Shown: positions 1 through 6,872, counted from the first letter of the stretch. The stretch is DNA of 9,239 nt from Chitinophaga pinensis (GCA_945868555.1 CAMBMC010000079.1:1-9239); one strand, 5' to 3'. The notes: generated by a model from the letters alone, not told the origin. Program-made: numbers and translations.

Positions 1-1
1 A

Positions 2-706
2 GTGGTCCAATTCAATGCGACACATTATCCCTACAATGTTCCAAAGAAATTTAAACGCTGGAAAGGACGCTTTGTGGATGAATACGACAATAGCATCTTG
101 TACCAAGATTATTTGTTGGGTAAATTATTCTCAACGATGAAATCGAAGGACTTGTTGGAAAATACGGTAGTGATTTTCGTTAGTGATCACGGGGAATCGT
201 TGAAAGACCACAACAACATTGGCCATGTGGACAGCTATTATGCGGAAGCAATTTCGGTGCCCCTTATGATGTATATCCCAGAGAAGATTGCAGCAGAAAA
301 AGATATGCAAACATTGAAATCAAATACGAAGATGAATGTATGCACCATCGATATTGCACCGACAATCATTGATATTTTAGGTTTGAATAATCAAAAGGAT
401 GTAAAGAAATACAAAGAGCGATTTTCTGGCTATAACTTGTTTGCAAAGGTCCCAAGTGACCGATCGATCATCACCATGAATAATAACGATGTGGCCAAAT
501 TTTGGGTTGGACTTTCTGTGATTCGGGGGGATTACCATTACTTACATCGCGTTAATGTTGTGCCGAATAAGGAGGAAATTTACAATCTAAGATCCGATCC
601 AAAGGAGTCAAAGAATATTGTCTCCAAACTTGGTGTTCGTAGGAAAAAATGGATTCAAGACGCACTTTTTAATTATGAGGCGTGCAATAAATACTTAAAA
701 CGTTAA
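2..706 (+). CDS. Sulfatase-family hydrolase or transferase, C-terminal part (5' end outside window)
   Basis: This is the last roughly 234 codons of a gene that enters from the left; the frame is open to the window edge, so the first GTG is not taken as a start. The product belongs to the sulfatase / alkaline-phosphatase superfamily, which hydrolyses or transfers sulfate or phosphate esters at a divalent-metal centre. Visible landmarks are a THYPY segment near residue 7, as in membrane-bound sulfatase and phosphoethanolamine-transferase-like proteins, the metal-binding SDHGES motif at 61-66, a following GH at 74-75, VPLMMYIPE at 86-94, a DIAPTIIDILG segment at 117-127, and the sulfatase C-terminal pattern YNLRSDP at 194-200. 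The catalytic Ser/Cys/Thr region lies upstream of the window, so a true sulfatase cannot be told from a lipid-modifying transferase. It converges on the PhoD-like gene with one base between the stop codons. Confidence 0.88.
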   Translation: MVQFNATHYPYNVPKKFKRWKGRFVDEYDNSILYQDYLLGKLFSTMKSKDLLENTVVIFVSDHGESLKDHNNIGHVDSYYAEAISVPLMMYIPEKIAAEKDMQTLKSNTKMNVCTIDIAPTIIDILGLNNQKDVKKYKERFSGYNLFAKVPSDRSIITMNNNDVAKFWVGLSVIRGDYHYLHRVNVVPNKEEIYNLRSDPKESKNIVSKLGVRRKKWIQDALFNYEACNKYLKR

Positions 707-707
707 C

Positions 708-1745
708 CTAAAACTGAAGATCTGCCAAGCGCACTTTATGTTGGATGCGTGTTTGTCCAAATCGATCAACGATTTCAAGGATGATTTCAGGTTCGGGCTG
801 ATTCAAGGCAAAGCGAATCATCCCAAACTGATTATCCATAATTGGTGACCCAATTCTGTTTTCATTAGGAACTGAAAATCCCCATTCCTCTGTAAGTCCG
901 CTGGAGGTTAAATCATAAATTCCATAAAGTCCTTCTGGCTTGATGTAGGAAAGTTCGGCATAATGCAAATCTCCAGAAATGAAAATGATTCCGTTGGCCT
1001 TTGTTTGACCAATCAGTTGCAAGAAGCGTTCTTGTTCAAGGGGAAAATTGGCCCATGTCTCGTAGCCATTGAATTGCGTTGCAAATTGAGTGCTGCTTCC
1101 AATGATTCGGACATCAGCGGGCTGTAGCAATTGTTGTTCGAGCCATTTCCATTGCTCGGCTCCAAGCAGGGTAGAGTCTGGATTCAATTGAGGTGAATAA
1201 TCGAGGACATAGAGGTAGGAGCTATCTCCCGCTAAAAATCCATCATAGGCCTTTAGGTTGTCGCGAAACGTGCGCAAATCGAGCAAGATTACTTGAATGT
1301 TTTTTCCTCCAGAAGTTAAATTGTAGGAGGTGTAAATTCCATTGTGTGCAAAGCGGTCTGAATGTTTTGGCTCTTTGAAAAATTGAAGAAAGATTTTTTT
1401 TGAAGCTTCCTTCTTTCGATAATGTCGGCCGGAATCGTTTAACCCAAAATCATGGTCGTCCCAGGTGGCAATGATTGGAGTGACAGCTGCAAATTTCTTG
1501 TAATGCGGATCGGTTTTCAAGGTCCGGTATTTTTTTCTTAGCACCCGCATGTTTTCAGTATCTCCATAAATATTGTCACCCAAATACATGAACATGTCGG
1601 GATGCCGAGTTAGAATCGTATCAAAAATGTTCATTTCTTTGTTTGGATTTGAACAAGAACCAAAGGCAATCGTTGTCACTTCTTTTTGGGCAAATGTGAA
1701 TGTGCAGCAGACCTGCAGAAGTAGAAAAAGACCAATTCGAATCAT
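708..1745 (-). CDS. Exported PhoD-like metallophosphatase
   Basis: This 345-residue protein is a PhoD-like alkaline phosphatase / phosphodiesterase of the metallophosphatase fold. A signal peptide (MIRIGLFLLL through about residue 19, ending FAQ) predicts export to the periplasm or surface. Family motifs occur in order: FGSC at 28-31, YLGDNIYGD at 54-62, WDDHDFG at 95-101, LLDLRTFRD at 154-162, GAEQW at 195-199 and SGDLHYAE at 257-264; the Asp, Asn and His residues in these are the expected metal ligands. It is shorter than the Bacillus PhoD prototype and resembles the compact PhoD-like proteins of Bacteroidota. The ATG is chosen because the signal peptide begins directly at it; no Shine-Dalgarno sequence precedes it. 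It diverges from the histidine kinase across 75 bp. Substrate is unknown; phosphomonoesters, phosphodiesters or teichoic-acid-like polymers are family possibilities only. Confidence 0.93.
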   Translation of the reverse strand: MIRIGLFLLLQVCCTFTFAQKEVTTIAFGSCSNPNKEMNIFDTILTRHPDMFMYLGDNIYGDTENMRVLRKKYRTLKTDPHYKKFAAVTPIIATWDDHDFGLNDSGRHYRKKEASKKIFLQFFKEPKHSDRFAHNGIYTSYNLTSGGKNIQVILLDLRTFRDNLKAYDGFLAGDSSYLYVLDYSPQLNPDSTLLGAEQWKWLEQQLLQPADVRIIGSSTQFATQFNGYETWANFPLEQERFLQLIGQTKANGIIFISGDLHYAELSYIKPEGLYGIYDLTSSGLTEEWGFSVPNENRIGSPIMDNQFGMIRFALNQPEPEIILEIVDRFGQTRIQHKVRLADLQF

Positions 1746-1791
1746 TTCATCGCATGTTTCAACAAATGTCTACTTTTTATGTGAAGTAACT

Positions 1792-1799
1792 TATCTTTG
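1792..1799 (+). promoter_or_regulatory. Bacteroidota-type -7 promoter element for the histidine kinase gene
   Basis: TATCTTTG is an exact match to the TAnnTTTG -7 consensus of Bacteroidota housekeeping sigma factors. No clear -33 TTG was found at the usual distance upstream. Transcription would begin a few bases downstream, near 1804-1807, giving a leader of about 15 nt to the ATG at 1821. The element contains the TTG at 1797-1799 that opens the longest in-frame reading, which argues against that TTG as the start. Confidence 0.6.
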
Positions 1800-1820
1800 G
1801 GTCGGATTCATTTTGAGTAT

Positions 1821-3038
1821 ATGTGGAATTTCGTTTTAAGATTGATCAAGGTTGGGGTAAAACAGGATGATACAGTTTTTGACCAACGACTCAAAATTGC
1901 AGTCAATATTCTCGTAATTAATGCAATACTAATTATAAGCATTGTTTCATTATTGCATTATGTATTTGAGCGAGAAATGTCAAACCTCGGTATCCTCATC
2001 GCTCTGCCGCTTTTTGCAGTTGCTGGAATTTTAAATGTCCGTGGATATGTGATGTCTGCAATCACCTATATTTTCTGCGTTAGCAATATTCTAATCACAA
2101 TTTTCTCTTTGCGTTTGGGTGAAATGTCTTTAACACATGTTCATTTTATTCTGCTCATAATCGGTATTGCGCTCTTGTACCAAAACCGAAAATCAACCTT
2201 TTATTTTTATTTCAATTTGCTGTTTACTATTGTCTGTGTTGTGTTTGTGCTTCTTACCTTTCAATTTGGATGGTTTTCTTGGTTCTTAGATCGTTCATTG
2301 GACCTAGATTTGTCACGACACCTCAATTACATCATGTTGGTTGTCATTTCATTGGTTTTCACCTTTACGATGGTGTACACTTATTACCAACAGCAAGCAT
2401 CGATTTTACAATCCTTACAGGAGCAAAAAATACTTTTGGCAGAAGTCAATCATCGCGTTAAAAATAACATGGCCATCATTATTGGCTTGTTGAATATGAA
2501 ACGCAACAATTCAACCAATTTAGAAACGCAGCAAGACCTAGAGGAGGTGAAAGCGCGTGTTATGTCAATGTCTCTTGTTCATGACCGGATCTACAGTGCT
2601 GGGAATACAAGCGCCGTAGATCTCGATGGATACGTGGATGATTTGGTCAAAGAGATTTCACACGCGTCTCATTTAGCGAATCCAGTGAAATTTGTGGTAT
2701 CTGTAGAAAAACTAACAATTGATGTTTCAGTTGCCATTCCCCTAGGGTTGATGATCAACGAGCTAATCACCAATTCCATGAAGCATGCCTTCAAAAACAC
2801 GTCTGAACCGATGGTTTTTATACAAATTATGCGACAAGGTCCGGATGTATTGCATGTCACCATTCGAGACAATGGCAATGGAATAAATGACATCATGACG
2901 AAAACAGATGGCATGGGAATGGTGCTGATAGAAGCCTTGACAGAACAGTTGGGAGGCACTTATCAGTTTAGTGAAGACAATGGCGTGAAATTCGATTTGA
3001 CTTTCCCAGTTTCTCCAGTTACTCAGCGACGAATATAA
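1821..3038 (+). CDS. Six-helix membrane sensor histidine kinase, HisKA_2 type
   Basis: The product is a 405-residue sensor kinase. The N-terminal half holds about six hydrophobic helices (roughly 25-48, 56-72, 76-97, 104-120, 127-147, 170-190) with no recognised ligand-binding domain. A short linker leads to a HisKA_2 dimerisation/phosphotransfer region with the H-box EVNHRVKNNM, phospho-acceptor His at about 211, and then a HATPase_c domain: N-box MINELITNSMKHAF at 311-324, G1 box IRDNGNGI at 348-355, and a glycine-containing DGMGMVLIEAL at 363-373. All catalytic boxes look intact. An in-frame TTG eight codons upstream lies inside the predicted promoter, so the ATG is preferred. There is no receiver domain and no response-regulator gene in the window, so this is an orphan kinase here. 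Its last 16 bp overlap the end of the convergent hydrolase gene. The signal sensed is unknown. Confidence 0.9.
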   Translation: MWNFVLRLIKVGVKQDDTVFDQRLKIAVNILVINAILIISIVSLLHYVFEREMSNLGILIALPLFAVAGILNVRGYVMSAITYIFCVSNILITIFSLRLGEMSLTHVHFILLIIGIALLYQNRKSTFYFYFNLLFTIVCVVFVLLTFQFGWFSWFLDRSLDLDLSRHLNYIMLVVISLVFTFTMVYTYYQQQASILQSLQEQKILLAEVNHRVKNNMAIIIGLLNMKRNNSTNLETQQDLEEVKARVMSMSLVHDRIYSAGNTSAVDLDGYVDDLVKEISHASHLANPVKFVVSVEKLTIDVSVAIPLGLMINELITNSMKHAFKNTSEPMVFIQIMRQGPDVLHVTIRDNGNGINDIMTKTDGMGMVLIEALTEQLGGTYQFSEDNGVKFDLTFPVSPVTQRRI

Positions 3039-4432
3039 GCGGGATTATCGATTGGAATTGCTTCAAAAATCCACCGGATATAGGGCATTTCATGACTCTC
3101 TCTAAATCCTTTTTTAGACCATTCTTTTGGCATAGTGATTTTACCAAAACAACAGGGGTCACATGTGTCGATGCCTTTCACCAGGCACTGTGGCGCTACA
3201 CCGTCTTGCTCCGAGACAGGAGAACCATCGTTGAAAGCGCTTCCATATTGCCATGCACTTTTAAACAAGGACCATTCTGGATTGTCTGTGCAAGCACCTT
3301 CCGGCGAGATCATTACGAAACGTCCAAAAATGACAGAAGATTTCACTTCTTCAATAAACCCCAAGGCATAAGCATATCCCATACTATGACATACAATGTC
3401 TACAGTGTCTTTGGCTTTGTTCGTTGACGGGAAAGTATTTCGTTCTTGAATAAATGCCTTGCCAACAATTCTTCCTTCTTGTTTTCTTTTTTCAAAACCG
3501 ATGAAGTTTTCTCTTTGGTTTAAAAGTAATTTGGATTTTTTAGTCCATGGAAAGCATTTCGCGGCAACATAACTGATTCCAAATCCACCCATTGACCGGT
3601 GTGTAGAGGTGCTAACTCCCATGCTTCCATTGATGTACCACCTCTCATCTGGTTTAAATCGAGCAATGAGCGTGTCGTCAAATGATTGCCAGTACCAATA
3701 GCGATCAAAGTTTGTCATGAGATTGTCTGTTGGGTCCCAATTCTTCTTCGCTCCGCGGTATCCATTGGAAAATACCAAAATGCGCTGGGCGGATTGGGGT
3801 ATCGATGACGTGAAAAAATGAGTGGTATTTTCACCCGCATAATTCCAGACTTCTTGCCGAATGATGGACCGTTTACCCGTACTTGGGTCTTTGCTCCAAT
3901 AGGAAAAGACGGTGTATTGGCCGAGTGTGGGTTCATTCACGCCAAGTGTGGGCAGAACAATGCTATCCTTGGCTGATTTAAATCGCAACTGGTTGTATTC
4001 GTCGTATTCAAAATAGAGGACATTTTTTCGGATTTTGAAAATCCATTTCCCTTCATGTCGGATGTAAAGTATGCTTCCCGTTGCTTCGGATGGTGTGCGG
4101 AAAAACGGAAACTTTAAGCTGTCACTGTTTTTGAAATTTCTCGATCTTCGTTGACGGTTAGAATTGTCCTCAACAAAATCGACAATACCCCGGATCACAT
4201 GTTTCACTTTCGTTTGTTGCTCTTTGGCACTCAATTCCCGACCTATAATGACATTGAAGTTTTGTAAATAGGGTTTTTCAACTGTTCCGTTTCGAATGAT
4301 ACCTAAAGAATCTTCTTCCCAGAAATAATAGGCGGTGAGCCCAATCGTACGTTTAGGCGCGTTGTCCCTCTGTGCGAAGACCGTTGAAAATATCCCAAAC
4401 CCAATAGAGACGAAAAGGAGTAAGGAACGCAT
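3023..4432 (-). CDS. Exported alpha/beta-hydrolase-like protein of unknown substrate
   Basis: This 469-residue protein starts with a clear signal peptide (MRSLLLFVSI, ending VFAQ at 18-21), so it should act in the periplasm or beyond. The N-terminal half (about 25-210) matches nothing I recognise. The C-terminal half resembles a serine alpha/beta hydrolase: LVFSNGYRG at about 219-227 looks like a first strand plus oxyanion-hole loop, and VDIVCHSMGYA near 345-355 is a nucleophile elbow with Ser350, where the first Gly of GxSxG is replaced by Cys. His447 in ESHEMP is a candidate catalytic His; the acid is not certain. Seven cysteines lie in the C-terminal half, including CDPCC at 424-428, suggesting disulfides or metal binding after export. 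A start 22 codons earlier is open but would lie inside the upstream gene and hide the signal peptide; the chosen ATG overlaps the upstream stop in TAATG. Substrate unknown; lipase or esterase is only a fold-level guess. Confidence 0.82.
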   Translation of the reverse strand: MRSLLLFVSIGFGIFSTVFAQRDNAPKRTIGLTAYYFWEEDSLGIIRNGTVEKPYLQNFNVIIGRELSAKEQQTKVKHVIRGIVDFVEDNSNRQRRSRNFKNSDSLKFPFFRTPSEATGSILYIRHEGKWIFKIRKNVLYFEYDEYNQLRFKSAKDSIVLPTLGVNEPTLGQYTVFSYWSKDPSTGKRSIIRQEVWNYAGENTTHFFTSSIPQSAQRILVFSNGYRGAKKNWDPTDNLMTNFDRYWYWQSFDDTLIARFKPDERWYINGSMGVSTSTHRSMGGFGISYVAAKCFPWTKKSKLLLNQRENFIGFEKRKQEGRIVGKAFIQERNTFPSTNKAKDTVDIVCHSMGYAYALGFIEEVKSSVIFGRFVMISPEGACTDNPEWSLFKSAWQYGSAFNDGSPVSEQDGVAPQCLVKGIDTCDPCCFGKITMPKEWSKKGFRESHEMPYIRWIFEAIPIDNPAYIRR

Positions 4433-4434
4433 TA
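4430..4434 (-). promoter_or_regulatory. TAATG stop-start overlap coupling DUF2459 and hydrolase translation
   Basis: Read on the minus strand, the TAA ending the DUF2459 gene shares its last A with the ATG of the hydrolase gene. No Shine-Dalgarno sequence is visible just upstream, so translation of the second gene probably depends on ribosomes finishing the first. This implies cotranscription and linked output. Confidence 0.8.
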
Positions 4435-5127
4435 CTTTGAGTAGTGATAAAATATTCCAGAAGTAAAGGGTGTCCAGACCGAAGCCTTTTGTCCACAAGC
4501 TTTAAGGCCAGAATTGACCCAGGTATTGCACGTGTGTATCAAACTGTAACTTCCTTTCGCCTCATAAAAGGCATCATAATCTCCATAAACCGCATCGGTA
4601 GGGATAAACATAGATTGACGATTTTGCTTCAACAAAGAGCGATCGATATAGTGGATAAGTTTGCGATAGTTCTTAGGTGAAAGGTGAAAATGGGTGTGTT
4701 CAACATCTTTTGGAATTTCCCGGTAATAGGTCACATGCACGGCAGCGGAACTCAACCAAAATATAGCTTTGAAGGCAGTTGAAAATTTCAATTCGCTCCA
4801 CTGTGGTGTGTGCAAGTAAAATCCTTTGTCGCCCCAACCAATCGAAACCCATTGAACCAAAGAGTCTTTTGACTTGGTGTTTTCAATAGGGAAGGTACTG
4901 CTCCAATTTTTGTATCTCGACTTAATTGGCATCACAATATCTGTGTGCATCCCATTGTTGATCAAGTGTACTTCAATAGTTTTGGCCGACTTTTTCACTG
5001 ATTTACCCACAGAAATGTGACCTAAAACAAATGCCAGCAACAAGTAGAATAAGATAAATGCAATGAAACCAATGATGAATTTCAATACAATTCGAATCAC
5101 TTTGCGCAACAGTGAATTTTTCTTCAT
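4432..5127 (-). CDS. DUF2459 / TIGR02117-family membrane-anchored protein
   Basis: This 231-residue protein has a basic start (MKKNSLLRKV) and one long hydrophobic segment at about 11-36, so it is probably anchored in the inner membrane with the rest in the periplasm. The soluble part carries the hallmarks of the DUF2459 family, once labelled 'urease-associated' in TIGR02117: VHLINNGMHTDIV at 53-65, IGWGDKGFYL at 96-105, TPQW at 107-110, VYGDYDAFYEA at 180-190, HTCNTWVN at 198-205 and VWTPF at 217-221. The conserved HTD and CNTW motifs suggest an enzyme with a Cys/His centre (Cys200, His61), but I know of no demonstrated activity, and no urease gene is present. It is the first gene of a two-gene unit, coupled to the exported hydrolase by a TAATG overlap. 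The promoter is not clear in the 100 bp upstream. Family assignment is firm; function is open. Confidence 0.88.
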   Translation of the reverse strand: MKKNSLLRKVIRIVLKFIIGFIAFILFYLLLAFVLGHISVGKSVKKSAKTIEVHLINNGMHTDIVMPIKSRYKNWSSTFPIENTKSKDSLVQWVSIGWGDKGFYLHTPQWSELKFSTAFKAIFWLSSAAVHVTYYREIPKDVEHTHFHLSPKNYRKLIHYIDRSLLKQNRQSMFIPTDAVYGDYDAFYEAKGSYSLIHTCNTWVNSGLKACGQKASVWTPFTSGIFYHYSK

Positions 5128-5227
5128 CTATCGAAAGTATAAAAATGTGTTCAATTATGTTGTTTTCCTTTGAACCAATTGGAAATTTACATCAAGATGC
5201 TTCAATGAATGAATACAATCATGGCCT

Positions 5228-5258
5228 AAAAAAAATAACCCCTTGAAAATTCAAGAGG
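5228..5258 (-). terminator. Intrinsic terminator after the SlyD-like gene
   Basis: On the minus strand, CCTCTTGA and TCAAGGGG form an 8-bp stem (one G-U pair) around an ATTT loop, followed by TTATTTTTTTT. It begins 25 bp after the slyD stop codon and is oriented to end that transcript, separating it from the downstream DUF2459-hydrolase unit, which therefore needs its own promoter. Outer GGCCT and AGGCC blocks (5256-5260 and 5223-5227) flank the structure. Confidence 0.85.
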
Positions 5259-5283
5259 CCATAAATGTATGTTAACTGTATAA

Positions 5284-5790
5284 TTAATGCTGGTGACCTC
5301 CTGGACCGTGAACGTGACCATGTGAAAGCTCTTCTTCTGTTGCTTCACGCAATTCCAATACCTCACCACTAAAATGCAAATCAATACCTGCCAAGGGGTG
5401 GTTGAAGTCCATGCGAACAAACTCCGGTTCAACATCTAGCACGATTCCACGAAGGTGGTTGCCTTCTGAATCGGACATTGGAACGATGGCACCAACTTTA
5501 AAATATTCTGAATCAAATTTTCCAGATTCATCCAAGAACACATCCACAGGAATCATTGCGATTTGATTCGGGTCTTGTTGCCCGTAAGCGCGATCGGACT
5601 GAATGGCAAATTCGAAGGAATCGCCAGTTTTTTTGCCTTGAAGATTGGACTCAAACTCAGGGATTAATCCACCAACACCATATAGAAAGACCATTGGGTT
5701 TTCTAAGCTTGTTTGTTCAATAAGTTCGCCTGTGTTGTGGTTTTTAAGGGTGTAGTTCAAAGAAACTACCGTGTTTTCTTGAATAATCAT
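5284..5790 (-). CDS. slyD: SlyD-like FKBP-type peptidyl-prolyl cis-trans isomerase
   Basis: This 168-residue cytoplasmic protein is a SlyD-type FKBP: a prolyl isomerase and folding chaperone. The FKBP core is split around an inserted chaperone ('IF') flap, as in SlyD. Core landmarks are VSLNYTL at 9-15, GLIPEFE at 41-47, DRAYG at 66-70 and, after the flap (about 73-122), DFNHPLAG at 128-135 followed by the closing strand LHFSGEVLEL. The last 12 residues hold five histidines (HGHVHGPGGHQH), a short form of the metal-binding tail that in Escherichia coli SlyD binds nickel; no hydrogenase or nickel genes are nearby, so a nickel role is only inferred. No signal peptide is present. It follows the DUF58 gene by 70 bp on the same strand and ends in its own terminator. 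Confidence 0.93.
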   Translation of the reverse strand: MIIQENTVVSLNYTLKNHNTGELIEQTSLENPMVFLYGVGGLIPEFESNLQGKKTGDSFEFAIQSDRAYGQQDPNQIAMIPVDVFLDESGKFDSEYFKVGAIVPMSDSEGNHLRGIVLDVEPEFVRMDFNHPLAGIDLHFSGEVLELREATEEELSHGHVHGPGGHQH

Positions 5791-5804
5791 TTGAAAAATT
5801 TTCG

Positions 5805-5812
5805 GAAAGGTA
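5805..5812 (-). promoter_or_regulatory. Possible -7 promoter element for slyD
   Basis: On the minus strand TACCTTTC differs from TAnnTTTG only at the last base and ends 14 bp before the slyD ATG. No convincing -33 box is present, so slyD may instead be read through from the DUF58 gene. Weak evidence. Confidence 0.3.
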
Positions 5813-5860
5813 AGGGTTTTTTCCTTAGCTGAAAGCTCGGAAATGAATGAGAGTTGCGAA

Positions 5861-6781
5861 TCAATAAAGTTTTTGACGCTTCAAAAGGTACTGCTGCAAT
5901 ACTTGGTTGTACCCCGCAGCGATGTCCACCGGCATAAAGTCAATTCCGTAATTCATACACCGAATTTTCAACTCCTCAAAATAGGCATTCACAGATGACT
6001 TGTATAATTCTTTTATTTCCCCTGGTTGTAAACGCATGTGTTCTCCTGTTTCCATATCAATCAATTCGTAGGGTCTGTTTTCCAAATCGAAATCGACTTC
6101 TGTTTTTTGGTCGACCACATGGAACAGGATCACTTCATGCTTGTTGTGCTTCATGTGTTGAATCGCACGAAACAAATCGTCTAATTTGTCTGGATCGTCT
6201 AATAAATCGGAGAAAATAACAATCAAACTTCGCGTATGACACAATTCAGCCACATCATCCAGTGCCTTTACTGCATTGGTTTTCTTTTGCAAATCATCGG
6301 AGTAATTCAACATCCTTTTTTCCAACTCGCTGTACAAATAACGATGATGGGCCATAGATGATTTTGCAGCTGTATGAATCTCAATTTTATCCGAAAAGAA
6401 AGTCAGTCCAACAGCATCGCGCTGACGCTTCAAAAGTTCAATTAAGGATGCTCCAGCATACACTGAAAAGTCAAACTTGGTAGAGTCTGCATCTTTTGGG
6501 AAATACATGGAACCTGAACAGTCGATAACGATTTGACAGCGTAAATTGGTTTCTTCCTCATATTTCTTGGTAAAGAGCTTTTCTGTTCGGCCAAATAATT
6601 TCCAATCGATATGACGCGTTGATTCACCTGAATTGTAAATGCGGTGCTCAGCAAATTCAACGGAGAATCCATGGAAGGGACTTTTGTGAAGACCAGTGAT
6701 AAATCCCTCCACAACTTGCTTGGCCAAAAGCTCAAGATTCCCAAATTGTGTAAGTTTTATCCGTTCGATCTTCTTATTCAT
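5861..6781 (-). CDS. DUF58 protein with von Willebrand A-like fold
   Basis: This 306-residue protein belongs to the DUF58 family, usually found with MoxR-type AAA+ ATPases and BatA/BatB-like proteins in Bacteroidota and proposed to help assemble or activate other complexes. The diagnostic block is at 47-70: RIYNSGESTRHIDWKLFGRT, followed by a lysine-rich KKYEEE. A VWA-like region follows, with the metal-ion-dependent adhesion motif DCSGSM at 87-92 and a second acidic motif FSDLLDD at about 190-196. No signal peptide or membrane helix is seen, so it is cytoplasmic. The expected MoxR partner is not adjacent: upstream is the divergent MutS-like gene and downstream is slyD. The start ATG is the first in frame and lies 91 bp from the divergent ATG; no Shine-Dalgarno sequence is seen. 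Molecular role is unproven for this family. Confidence 0.92.
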   Translation of the reverse strand: MNKKIERIKLTQFGNLELLAKQVVEGFITGLHKSPFHGFSVEFAEHRIYNSGESTRHIDWKLFGRTEKLFTKKYEEETNLRCQIVIDCSGSMYFPKDADSTKFDFSVYAGASLIELLKRQRDAVGLTFFSDKIEIHTAAKSSMAHHRYLYSELEKRMLNYSDDLQKKTNAVKALDDVAELCHTRSLIVIFSDLLDDPDKLDDLFRAIQHMKHNKHEVILFHVVDQKTEVDFDLENRPYELIDMETGEHMRLQPGEIKELYKSSVNAYFEELKIRCMNYGIDFMPVDIAAGYNQVLQQYLLKRQKLY

Positions 6782-6858
6782 GTCTTAAAAGTACGTTTTT
6801 TCATTTTCTATTTAAACAGAATATCTCAAATTAGGGACAAAATGCACCAATTCATTCG

Positions 6859-6866
6859 TAATTTTG
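6859..6866 (+). promoter_or_regulatory. Bacteroidota-type -7 promoter element for the MutS-like gene
   Basis: TAATTTTG matches TAnnTTTG exactly and ends 6 bp before the ATG at 6873. The usual distance to the transcription start would place it at or within a few bases of that ATG, predicting a leaderless or nearly leaderless transcript. The -33 region is not clear. The element also contains the TTG at 6864-6866, excluding it as a start if the promoter is real. Confidence 0.55.
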
Positions 6867-6872
6867 TACTTC

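Noticed and set aside
1394..1401. Run of eight T in the PhoD-like gene as a phase-variation tract
   Set aside because: It encodes in-frame lysines, is a single short A/T run, and the gene is intact; nothing else suggests switching.
3092..3427. A 111-codon plus-strand open frame inside the hydrolase gene
   Set aside because: It is antisense to a well-supported gene, has no recognisable domain, and its composition reads as a reverse-frame shadow.
4433..4498. An N-terminal extension of 22 codons for the alpha/beta hydrolase, starting at 4498
   Set aside because: It would overlap the DUF2459 gene by 67 bp and bury the signal peptide; the ATG at 4432 gives a clean signal peptide and a TAATG overlap.
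5128..5183. Promoter or operator before the DUF2459 gene, including the CCAATTGG palindrome at 5175-5182
   Set aside because: The nearest TAnnTTTG-like sequence (TATACTTTC) has wrong spacing, and a single 8-bp palindrome is expected by chance. A promoter must exist after the terminator but I cannot place it.
5820..5845. AGCT-TTC-AGCT hairpin between the DUF58 and slyD genes as a terminator
   Set aside because: The stem is only four pairs and is followed by an A-run rather than a T-tract on the minus strand.
6827..6833. Minus-strand TAATTTG as the -7 element of the DUF58 gene
   Set aside because: It is one base short of TAnnTTTG and the upstream TTG is too close; kept only as a weak possibility.
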